Assembly (NCBI GenBank): GCA_017311315.1
Contig: CM029640.1
Location: 16,827,905 to 16,891,904 of the forward strand
Length of the DNA: 64,000 bases
DNA from: Dendrocalamus latiflorus
Taxonomy: Eukaryota > Streptophyta > Magnoliopsida > Poales > Poaceae
Reading direction: 5' to 3'
Positions 56,622-64,000 of this stretch are shown piece by piece (position 1 is the first letter of the stretch; the number at the start of each line of letters is the position of its first letter). The notes under the pieces were generated by a model, which was not told where the DNA came from, did not search any database, and was given only the letters and a program-made list of their open reading frames with translations. The position numbers and the translations under genes were made by a program.

Positions 56622-57106
56622 TGTCACGCCTGGATCTCAAGTTGTAAGTATGTGCTGCAGGCGGTCGTGAAGAAGATGACGATGAAGGCGCCGTGCTGGG
56701 GAATTGGGAAACCTAGGGTTTCCCTGCTAGATCAGAAGTAGCGAGGCGGCTGTCTGGATAGGGCCAATCGGCCAGGAGAACGGGAGGCTGGGTTTGAGGA
56801 AGAAGAGAAGGAAGAGATCGAGAATTGGGGTAATACTTCTCTACCCCTTTATTAATATGATTCATCCCCTTTATATAATAGAGGAGAGGGCCGGCTAAAC
56901 CGGATAACAATCTATCTTTAACCGAGTACAACTCTGCTAATTAGATGGAACCGAGTCCTATACGACTCCTAACAACACGACTCTGAAACTAGAAACCCTA
57001 ACCTGCGGTAGAGTCCAGCGGAACCGCTGCCGCATCTGCTGTGGCGTCTGGCTGCCTGGGACGGGTCCTCCTTCCAAATACCCTGCCGAATCTGCCAGCC
57101 CTGACA
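56622..57106 (-). repeat. 5' LTR of element A (485 bp)
   Basis: Same sequence as the 3' LTR apart from one extra C near 56846. Its end, CGTGACA, is followed by the primer-binding site. Confidence 0.95.
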
Positions 57107-57606
57107 TCCCTCCTCCAGACGCGATGGCGCCAACTGAGGGTACGCTTCGCCTCTTCTCGGCTTTATCCCAATGCTTTATCTCACGAACTAATGATATTTG
57201 TATTGCAGGTCTTTTCTTCCCTGAGCAGGGATCGGGGTCTCCCCGAGCAGGCGTCGGGCTTTGTACCTCGGGCCACACCACCGAGGTTCTCTCTAGGAGT
57301 GCCCTCACCGGTGCACCGGAGGGCACACAGGCGGCAGTGCAGCCCACTCCACCAGCTCAGGGGCGGGTGCGACGGTCTCCTAATTGTCTTACGTTGTCAG
57401 GGCGTCGTCACCTGTTGCAGCGGAGGATGGCCAAGCGGGGTTGTATGGGAGGACGCGGACACGGAGACAGAGGGGGCCAAGGTGGCGATAGGAGGGGGGC
57501 TGGGGATGCTGTTGAGGGACGGTAGTGCTGACTGTACACTTTTTGTTCATGTACTGTTTACGTTTGTTGTTTACGTAGTGATGTTTACAATACTGTGACG
57601 AAATTA

Positions 57607-58100
57607 CTTCTACTTCTCCTTACCTTCTCGATGCCCGCATGAAATGAATACTGAACTGCATTGATGGCAACCGCAACAACGTACGAACCATTGAATTACA
57701 TGCTTAACGACATTGAAAATTATTTCAAACAGTCCTGAGTACAACGGTATAACCATACACATTGTTGTCTACAGGTGGAAGGAGCCTCGTGGTACCCACA
57801 TGGAGCGTTGCTGAGGGGGCCACCTCGGACGTGGCTGGCCATCGTTGTAGTGGCAAGCACATATATAACTAGGCTTCACGCAGCAGTATGTTGGATCGTA
57901 CGAACTTCCTATGTTGATGATCTCCTCGTTGCCCCTCTCGCGCTCCATCTGCTGACGGAGGTCATCGTTCTGCTCTTCAAAACTGTCAATCCATGCCTCC
58001 AAATCAGCGATTCGCTCTCACAACGTATGCACGTACATCACAACATACCGTTCATGGGGAGGATCAATCCATCGCACGAAGTCACATTTCAATAAAAAAA
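57607..58100. other. Unassigned sequence with a short coiled-coil-like frame
   Basis: The minus frame 57769-58002 encodes EAWIDSFEEQNDDLRQQMER and then a basic, Trp-rich tail. The heptad-like start suggests a coiled coil, and the frame is open somewhat upstream. I do not recognise the protein. It probably belongs to the older sequence into which copia D inserted. Confidence 0.35.
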
Positions 58101-58372
58101 TGTTGTCGCTGTAAGTGCGCTCAACTCACAACCAGAACCCCGAGTATTTTGTGCTGCAACTGGCAGCTTTTCTATTTGATGTTGCTCTTATTTATAGCAA
58201 GCACTGAATACAGGAAAGTGGTCGTGATGGCCTCCTACATTCTAGGCATGAACAACTAACTCCACTACTTCCTATCTTCTAGCACACGACCCCTGGACTT
58301 GGTCAGGGATCCAACTACTGCTAACTGAAACACAACAGCAAAACCAAAGGAACACAGGGATTACTACTAACA
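58101..58372 (-). repeat. 3' LTR of copia element D (about 272 bp)
   Basis: It starts TGTTAG and ends CAACA on the minus strand and directly follows a polypurine tract after the RNase H stop. The other LTR is not in the window, so the inner end is a reading from the TG...CA rule. Confidence 0.65.
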
Positions 58373-58380
58373 AACTCCCC

Positions 58381-59020
58381 CTAATCTCTGTGTCCTGGTG
58401 ACGAAATTTGGACCATACCAATCCTTGCACGTAGCTCCTGGAATTTTACCCGACCGAGTGCCTTTGTGAACATGTCAGCGAGCTGGTCCGCAGTGGAGAT
58501 GTAATCGGCACTGACAGTCCCTTCATCCAAGCAGTTTCTGATAAAATGATAGCGTAGATCGATATGCTTACTGCGTTCATGGAAAACGGGATTCTTTGCC
58601 AGTGCCAAAGCGGACTTGTTGTCCACCCTTAGCTCGACCGCTTCTGGTTTCCTCCCGAGGAGCTCACCAAGTAGCCGAGCCATCCAAAGTGCCTGGGTTG
58701 CGGCGGTTGTGGCAGCGACATACTCCGCCTCACAGGAAGACAATGCTACCACCCTTTGCTTGATCGACTGCCAGCTGACCAAGCAGTTGCCGTAGAAGAA
58801 CAACATACCGCTTGTGCTCTTCCTTGTGTCGACGTCGCCGGCCAGATCGCTGTCGCAGTGCCCGACCAGCCGTGCAGCTCCAGAACGCCGACCATAGCGC
58901 AGCCCGTAGTCCAGAGTACCGGCGACGTACCGAAGCACTCGCGTCACCGCCTGAAGGTGCTCCTCGGTCCGCGAATGACAAATCCGGCCGGGTGTGCACA
59001 AGGTAGCGGAGACTACCGAC
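58381..59020 (-). pseudogene. Copia RNase H of element D
   Basis: RNase H removes the RNA strand during reverse transcription. The frame shows HLQAVTRVLRYVAGTLDYGL, GHCDSDLAGDVDTRKSTSG, SSCEAEYVAATTAATQALWM, and ADQLADMFTKALGRVKFQEL to a stop at 58381. Near 58970 the reading changes frame: DLSFA is in one frame and TEEHLQAV in another, with about 33 bases of the usual copia sequence missing between them. The domain would otherwise be complete. Element C separates it from its RT. Confidence 0.88.
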
Positions 59021-59168
59021 TGAAGGAAGATAGAGTTGGGTGGAATTAGATGTTATTGCATTGAGCCTCTCGGGCGGTATATATAGAGGTACAAGACTTG
59101 GGGGGCAAGATGATACAAGGGATTGTAATCCCAATAGACTCTATCCTACCATATATTGTACTCTAACA
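59021..59168 (-). repeat. 3' LTR of element C (148 bp)
   Basis: Matches 61290-61437 except two substitutions (near 59121 and 59145). It abuts the CCGAC duplication on the outer side and the polypurine tract on the inner side. Confidence 0.94.
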
Positions 59169-59253
59169 TCCCCCCGCAGTCACAACGGGAGCGTCGCAGA
59201 CGGTGAGACTGGAGAAGAAGCCGAAGAGCTAACATCCCCCCGCAGTCACAACC
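59161..59253 (-). repeat. Duplicated polypurine-tract block in element C
   Basis: CTAACATCCCCCCGCAGTCA (plus-strand reading) occurs at 59163-59182 and again at 59229-59248. The second copy repeats the PPT and the first bases of the LTR inside the element, 66 bp away. Confidence 0.9.
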
Positions 59254-61280
59254 GTTGATGCGACGCGTATGCTGTGACTGGAGCAGGAACCGACAAGTAG
59301 CTCAAGCAAGGCGGTAGCCCTTTGTGCCAATGTCGAGGTAGCCGAGCGCGAGGGCGAAGTAGTCGTGGTCGAGGATGCCGTGCTGGAGATGGCCATGGTC
59401 GACGTAGTCGTGGTCGGGTTACCGATGTCGAGACGGTCGCGCATGAAGCCGCGGGCGCAAAAGAGGCGCCATGGTGATGACGGAGACGCGTCGAGGCAGT
59501 CGTCGTGGAAGGGGGGCGATGCCGAGGTCGACGCAGTCAGGGCTGTCGAGGATGTAGGCGAAAAACGGCGATGCAATCGAGGCAGACGAGACGGGAACGG
59601 GAGGGTCGATGCCGAAGTCGATGCAGTCAAGCCGCTAGAGCCGAGGCGTGTGCCAGGTTTGCCGGACCCAGCAACGCGTCGGGGACGAAAGCACGCACCG
59701 GTGTTGCCAGTACCGGACGTACAAGAGAGAGGGCCCCAACCAGGCGTGGTTGTGCTGGATGAAGAAGAAGCAGTGCGGGAGCGAACGCTTCTACCCGAAG
59801 GTGAGCAGTCCGGGCGGACGCTCTGGCACGAAGGCGAGCAGTCCTGACGCAAGGTGCGGCGGCGGCGGTAGCGCTCGATGTCGGCGATGAAGGCCCGATC
59901 AGTATGACGAAGACCATGTGCAAACAGATGGCGCACAAGAGGTTGCGCAGCACAGTCGTCGATGCACAGGGGACGGCGATGTAGATGCAACGGCGAGGGG
60001 ACACACGTGCGGCGGTGCTGCGGCCCGAGGAGGCGACACAGCAGCAGCCCTGTTGCTCGGAGAAGATGCGCGTAGTACTCGACGACGAACGTCACGGGAG
60101 CCGGGTGGATCGCGCACAATCGGCTGATCAGACTGAGTACGCGCGAGGCGGGACGACGATGGAAGTCTGTGGTGGTGATAACGAACCGGCGATGAAGACG
60201 TGCAGACGGGATGAGCGAGACGCGACGCGCGAAGGCGTCCCCTCGACATCGCGTGCCCGGCCTGGCCGCACAGTCGAAGAGGTAGAGGCCGGTGTAGTCG
60301 ACGCCGATGTCGGGGTAGATACGTGCGAGGTCGACGGGCGGTGGGCGACTCAACCCCGATCAGTGAGCGGGAGAAAAAAAACAGCAGCAGTGGGATCCGG
60401 GCTCCCTAACCGACACAAAGCAGTCCGGCGGCATCGACCGACACAAAGGATCCGGGCGGGCGGAAAACTCCAGACGGCGCAGGTCCAGACTCCCGCAGAA
60501 AAAGGCCTCAGGCGCCGATCGATCGGCGGGGCGTCCGTGAGTGAGCGGCTGGAGGCGGCGGGGCGGGTTCGGCACGGCCCGGCCGGGCACTACCCCTTGC
60601 GGGCACGGCTCGGTCCCGAGCAGCGACGGGGCAGGCGGCCCCCGGCCGGCGGCGGTGCGGTCCGACGCGGCCCGACACCACCCCCGGCGGCGATGACGGC
60701 GGCGCGGTCCGGTGGGGCTGAGGCCGAGGCGGCGGAGAGGCGCGTGCGGAGGTGTCCGGTCGCGCGAGGATGGGGCCGGCGGCGGCCGGCCGGATCTGGA
60801 CGGATCCGGGAGCGGGGAAGCCCGATCTGGCGCGGGGAGGCCGGTGTGATGTCGGTGCAGAGGTCCGGGAAGATGGTGGCCGCCGCGCGCGTCCTGGCCC
60901 GGCCGCCACCATGGCGGCTCAGGGACGGGGCGCGGCCTGGCCCGGCCACCACCACGGCGGCGCGAGACCTTCTTCCCGACGGCTTTGAACCGCGCCTTCC
61001 CCGCTCGGCGCGTGCTCGCGGATCTCCTCCCCGCCGTGGAGGCGCTCTTCCCGACGGCTTCGAACCACGCCTTCCCCGCTCTGCGCGTGCTCGCGGAGCT
61101 TCTCCCCACCATGGTGGCATCCCCCCGACCCGATCTGCTACGACGACGACGATGATGGCGGCCGGATCAATAGGATCCGCCGCCTAAACGGTGGCGCTGC
61201 CCCCGGCGGAGATAGATCTCCCCGGGGGCGCGTGGTGCGGAAGCGAGCGGCGGCTAGGGTTAGGATCTAAACCTAGGCGT

Positions 61281-61289
61281 CTGATACCA
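61281..61289 (-). promoter_or_regulatory. Primer-binding site of element C
   Basis: TGGTATCAG on the minus strand, directly after the LTR, matches the initiator methionine tRNA 3' end; the next bases (ACGCC) depart from the usual AGC. Confidence 0.85.
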
Positions 61290-61437
61290 TGAAGGAAGAT
61301 AGAGTTGGGTGGAATTAGATGTTATTGCATTGAGCCTCTCGGGCGGTATATATAGAGGTACAAGACTTGGGGGGCAAGATGGTACAAGGGATTGTAATCC
61401 CAATGGACTCTATCCTACCATATATTGTACTCTAACA
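61290..61437 (-). repeat. 5' LTR of element C (148 bp)
   Basis: The outer side abuts CCGAC (61438-61442). The inner side meets the primer-binding site at 61281-61289. Confidence 0.94.
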
Positions 61438-61745
61438 CCGACGATGCGCCGGTACTGAGTCGCGTCCACTTCCTCTGCCTTGCTTTCACGACTCGGTCTG
61501 AGCCGCTCCTCCATGGGCGTCGCCACTGGGTTGCACTCCGCCATGCCAGCGAGCTCGAGAATTCGTCTGGCGTAGTGAGCTTGATGCAGAGAGATACTGT
61601 TGCCGTCTTGCCGGACCTCGATCCCCAGATAGAAGGACAGAAGACCGAGGTCGCTCATCTGAAACGTGGCCTTCATCTCGGTCTTGAACGCCTCCAGGGC
61701 CGCCGACGACGATCCAGTAATGACCAGGTCATCTACATAGACCCC
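61438..61745 (-). pseudogene. Copia reverse transcriptase end of element D
   Basis: The frame starts at GVYVDDLVITGSS (the copia YVDD catalytic motif, near 61740-61705), continues MSDLGLLSFYLGIEV and LHQAHYARRILELAGM, and reaches QYRRIVG at the insertion point of element C. After element C the same sentence resumes with SLRYLVHTRPDLSFA. On the other side element B interrupts it only a few codons before YVDD. Confidence 0.9.
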
Positions 61746-62229
61746 TGTCACGCCTGGATCTCAAGTTGTAAGTATGTGCTGCAGGCGGTCGTGAAGAAGA
61801 TGACGATGAAGGCGCCGTGCTGGGGAATTGGGAAACCTAGGGTTTCCCTGCTAGATCAGAAGTAGCGAGGCGGCTGTCTGGATAGGGCCAATCGGCCAGG
61901 AGAACGGGAGGCTGGGTTTGAGGAAGAAGAGAAGGAAGAGATCGAGAATTGGGGTAATACTTCTCTACCCTTTATTAATATGATTCATCCCCTTTATATA
62001 ATAGAGGAGAGGGCCGGCTAAACCGGATAACAATCTATCTTTAACCGAGTACAACTCTGCTAATTAGATGGAACCGAGTCCTATACGACTCCTAACAACA
62101 CGACTCTGAAACTAGAAACCCTAACCTGCGGTAGAGTCCAGCGGAACCGCTGCCGCATCTGCTGTGGCGTCTGGCTGCCTGGGACGGGTCCTCCTTCCAA
62201 ATACCCTGCCGAATCTGCCAGCCCTGACA
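61746..62229 (-). repeat. 3' LTR of element B (484 bp)
   Basis: It appears identical to 51850-52333. It contains the last 36 codons of the polyprotein frame, as in element A. Confidence 0.94.
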
Positions 62230-64000
62230 TTACTCCCCTCCTCGGCAAAAAGCTCGTCCTCGAGCTTGAAAAGTGGATATCGAAGACGAAATTGATCCAG
62301 GGGTTCCCAAGTAGCTTCAGCGGCTGACACTCCGTCCCAATGTACTAACACTTCCCGTGCACCATGAGTGACCCGAGAGCGAACAACACGATGTGGAGTT
62401 GGAGTAATCCGACCATGGAGCATCGGCGGCAATGCGGGTGGTGCAGTTGGAGGAGTGCCATAGTATGGTTTGAGCAAATGGACATGGAAAACGTCATGAA
62501 TCCGAGCACGGGCTGGTAGCTGCAGGCGATATGCCACATTGCCAATCCGTTCCAATATCTGATATGGACCATAATAACGAGGCGCCAACTTGCGGTTCAC
62601 ATTGGAAGCTAGTGATAAAGCTTGGCGTTGATGGAGGCGAAGCCATACCCATTGTGCAACCTCAAAGGAGACGGCTCTATGCTTGGCATCATAGTCATGT
62701 GTGTGATGTTGCTGAGCTAAAAGGAGGCGGTCCTTGATGTCTGCAAGCACTTGATCCCTCTCCAACAGAAGCTGATCCACGGCCTGTAAACGAGTAGTCA
62801 TGGATGAATGTGGGCGTAGCGTTGGAGGATCCCTGCCATAGACTACCTTAAAGGGAGTCTCTTTCAACGACGATTGGAAAGAAGTGTTATAACAGTATTC
62901 CGCCCAAGGCAACCAACGAACCCACTGGCGTGGACGATCTCCTGTCAGGCAACGGAGGTACATAGCAATGATTTTGTTGGTCACCTCTGACTGGCCATCG
63001 GACTGAGGGTGGAAGGCGGAGCTCAAGTGAAGTTTCGTTCCTGTTAGCCGGAAAAGTTCTGACCAAAAATTACTTGTGAACACTGGGTCGCGATCACTTA
63101 CAATAGAGCAGGGAATCCCATGCAAGCGGACGATCTCATCGAAGAATACCCGGGCCACCGAACTGGCAGTATAGGGGTGAGCCAATGGAAGGAAGTGGGC
63201 ATATTTAGAGAACCGATCAACCACGGTGAGTATCACGGATTTGCCATTGACTCGTGGTAGTCCCTCAACAAAGTCCATGGCAATGTCATCCCAAATGCGT
63301 GAGGGGACTTGTAATGGCTGCAAAAGACCTGCTGGATGAAGCTGCACCGGCTTGTTGCGTTGACAGATTTGGCAAGAACGGACAAAGTCCTCCACTAGCT
63401 TGCGGTCTGTTGGCACATGGAAATCACTCCGAAGGCGATGTAGCGTTTTCTGGACTCCCTCATGGCCTACTGCATGAGCCGTTTGCAGAATAGATGGCAG
63501 GAGCGGCGATGAGGAAGGCACATGGATGCGGTTGTTGTGAAGGAGCAGTCCGTCGGAAATCTGCCATGGTGTACCGAGAGTCCCCTCCTGTACTTGTGCG
63601 TGTAGAGCCACTAACGCCGGGTCGGAAGCGTTTGCCTGACGCAGTTCGTGGAACAAAGCAAAATCTGGTCCGGAAATAGCAGACAGTGATCCGGTTTCTT
63701 CCGCACAGCGTGATAATGCATCCGCCACGGTGTTGAGTCGCCCCGGTTTGAATTCTACCTGGAAGTCATAGCCGAATAGCTTGCTGACCCAGCGATGTTG
63801 CGGAATGGTCGAGAGCCGTTGATCTAGCAAGAACTTGAGGCTATAGTGATCGGTTCTGACTGCAAATCGGCGTCCCCATAAGTAAGGCCTCCAATGTCTG
63901 ACCGCCAATACGAGTCCCATCAGCTCTCGTTCATATGCTGCCAAATGCGTGTGGCGGGTAGCCAACACCCGACTATAGAAGGCGATGGGGCCCTGTCCTT
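62121..64000 (-). CDS. Gag-pol polyprotein of chromovirus B, C-terminal part with complete integrase
   Basis: The frame is open from the window end to the stop at 62121 and covers the end of RT-RNase H (RTDHYSLKFLLDQRL), the integrase zinc finger (HEGVQKTLHRL...SCQIC), a complete integrase core and the chromodomain (VLVHWDGVSAAEATWEPL). The core keeps MDFVEGLP, SDRDPVFTSNFW and SDGQSE, so the DDE residues are present with the normal spacing. No stop or frameshift is visible. Whether the other half is intact lies outside the window. Confidence 0.94.
   Translation of the reverse strand, partial: GQGPIAFYSRVLATRHTHLAAYERELMGLVLAVRHWRPYLWGRRFAVRTDHYSLKFLLDQRLSTIPQHRWVSKLFGYDFQVEFKPGRLNTVADALSRCAEETGSLSAISGPDFALFHELRQANASDPALVALHAQVQEGTLGTPWQISDGLLLHNNRIHVPSSSPLLPSILQTAHAVGHEGVQKTLHRLRSDFHVPTDRKLVEDFVRSCQICQRNKPVQLHPAGLLQPLQVPSRIWDDIAMDFVEGLPRVNGKSVILTVVDRFSKYAHFLPLAHPYTASSVARVFFDEIVRLHGIPCSIVSDRDPVFTSNFWSELFRLTGTKLHLSSAFHPQSDGQSEVTNKIIAMYLRCLTGDRPRQWVRWLPWAEYCYNTSFQSSLKETPFKVVYGRDPPTLRPHSSMTTRLQAVDQLLLERDQVLADIKDRLLLAQQHHTHDYDAKHRAVSFEVAQWVWLRLHQRQALSLASNVNRKLAPRYYGPYQILERIGNVAYRLQLPARARIHDVFHVHLLKPYYGTPPTAPPALPPMLHGRITPTPHRVVRSRVTHGAREVLVHWDGVSAAEATWEPLDQFRLRYPLFKLEDELFAEEGSNVRAGRFGRVFGRRTRPRQPDATADAAAVPLDSTAG

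Larger units (their letters stand above)
51850..57106 (-). mobile_element. Chromovirus (Ty3/gypsy, Reina-like) element A, 5257 bp
   Basis: Complete LTR retrotransposon on the minus strand with perfect duplications TCCCT at 51845-51849 and 57107-57111. The LTRs are 484 and 485 bp and differ, as far as I can see, by one base in a C run, so the insertion is recent. It has a PBS, one gag-pol open frame with a C-terminal chromodomain, and no separate gag. The chromodomain and the CFNCDEKFTPGHRC knuckle point to the chromovirus branch, most like the Reina clade. Its integrase carries a 99-bp in-frame deletion. Confidence 0.96.
51340..57600 (+). pseudogene. Unidentified spliced remnant split by chromovirus A
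   Basis: Host sequence lies on both sides of element A (51340-51849 and 57107-57600). It has intron-like borders: CACG|GTACGTTACA near 51376 with TTTCCTTCAG|GCTGACG near 51456, and GAG|GTACGC near 57139 with TATTGCAG|GTC near 57208. The plus frame before A (51637-51849, ending RVYSVPYIP) continues after it with APTEG and then a Gly/Arg-rich tail (GGRGHGDRGGQGGDRRG) to a TAG near 57523. An in-frame stop near 51551 and insertion A make it non-functional. I do not recognise the protein; a transposon-borne gene is likely given the surroundings. Confidence 0.45.
59021..61437 (-). mobile_element. Non-autonomous LTR retrotransposon C (2417 bp)
   Basis: Two 148-bp LTRs, 61290-61437 (5') and 59021-59168 (3'), on the minus strand run TGTTAGAGTACAATATATGG to CTATCTTCCTTCA and differ at two positions. 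CCGAC at 59016-59020 and 61438-61442 is the target duplication. TGGTATCAG directly follows the 5' LTR, and a GCGGGGGGA polypurine tract precedes the 3' LTR. The interior is GC rich and has long frames on both strands (59229-60353 minus, 59985-61187 plus), none resembling gag, protease, RT or integrase. It needs proteins from another element. CTATATATACC in the LTR is a good TATA box. Confidence 0.93.
58101..61745 (-). mobile_element. Copia-type element D (3' part), interrupted by elements C and B
   Basis: On the minus strand the parts are an RT end (61745-61438), element C, RNase H (59020-58381), a polypurine tract TTAGGGGGAG (58382-58376 region), and a 3' LTR from TGTTAGTAG (58372) to CGACAACA (58101), 272 bp, with TATA motif CTATAAATA. 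The upstream part is cut off by element B at 61746, so the 5' half lies outside the window. The exact target duplication is hidden in an A run next to 58100. Confidence 0.82.
61746..64000 (-). mobile_element. Chromovirus element B, 3' half (second copy of A), runs off the window
   Basis: The sequence equals element A from its outer 3' LTR end through integrase into RNase H. The 3' LTR is 61746-62229, with the same C-run length as the 3' LTR of A. Outside is ACCCC (61741-61745), presumably the target duplication. Its partner lies beyond 64000. It inserted in the copia D reverse transcriptase. It lacks the 99-bp deletion of A. Confidence 0.95.

Noticed and set aside
59229..61187. Long frames of 374 and 400 codons inside element C as genes
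   Set aside because: They overlap on opposite strands, are low complexity and follow the GC content; neither shows a known domain. They are described as cargo of the LTR element.

Overview
This is a nuclear window from a grass (Poaceae); the MITE families, the chromovirus, the CACTA subterminal motifs and a small TRIM element look rice-like, but I cannot name the species from sequence alone. There are no bacterial features. About three quarters of the window is transposable-element DNA. Only two ordinary host genes are supported: a complete two-exon GT14 (core-2/I-branching, BC10-like) glycosyltransferase at 31877-36335 (+), and the last two exons of a DUF639 membrane-protein gene at 46967-50849 (-).

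Layout. 1-6.3 kb: an L1-type LINE on the minus strand whose 3' end lies outside the window. 6.4-9.6 kb: two degenerate tandem-repeat arrays, one split by a 547-bp hAT element, then an LTR-like TATA region. 10.4-11.8 kb: a solo LTR with a perfect target duplication. 12.4-13.5 kb: a 220-bp hairpin and a GC-rich Pack-MULE-like element. 15.9-17.6 kb: a short CACTA element carrying a nested Tourist MITE. 17.8-18.1 kb: a Stowaway. 19.5-23.2 kb: a decayed Mutator-like element with a MuDR-type transposase pseudogene. 23.7-26.9 kb: a deleted gypsy element with the same LTR as the solo LTR, in opposite orientation. 27.6-30.3 kb: a CACTA tnp2 transposase pseudogene. 31.3-37.0 kb: the GT14 gene, with MITEs upstream, in its intron and downstream. 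38.7-40.7 kb: an internally deleted copia copy. 41.0-42.1 kb: a GC-rich minisatellite of about 14 units. 46.2-51.3 kb: the DUF639 3' end, with Helitron ends, a 261-bp TRIM and MITEs in its intron, and a copia 3' end just upstream.

51.3-64 kb is a young nested cluster. A chromovirus (element A, 51850-57106, TSD TCCCT, almost identical LTRs) splits an older spliced remnant. A copia element (D) next to it is interrupted by a 2.4-kb non-autonomous LTR element (C, 59021-61437, TSD CCGAC) and by a second chromovirus copy (B, from 61746 past the window end). A has lost 33 integrase codons, including the second catalytic Asp; B keeps them.

The elements do not form a pathway. Their nesting gives a relative history, and premature stops in the older elements often look like C-to-T changes at CG and CHG sites, as expected of methylated DNA. 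I found no novel multi-gene system. The most notable items are the ATGA overlap of the LINE ORFs, the compact chromovirus design (start codon 2 nt after the primer-binding site, stop codon inside the LTR), the A/B integrase difference, the intact 261-bp TRIM, and a MITE placed just upstream of the GT14 TATA box.
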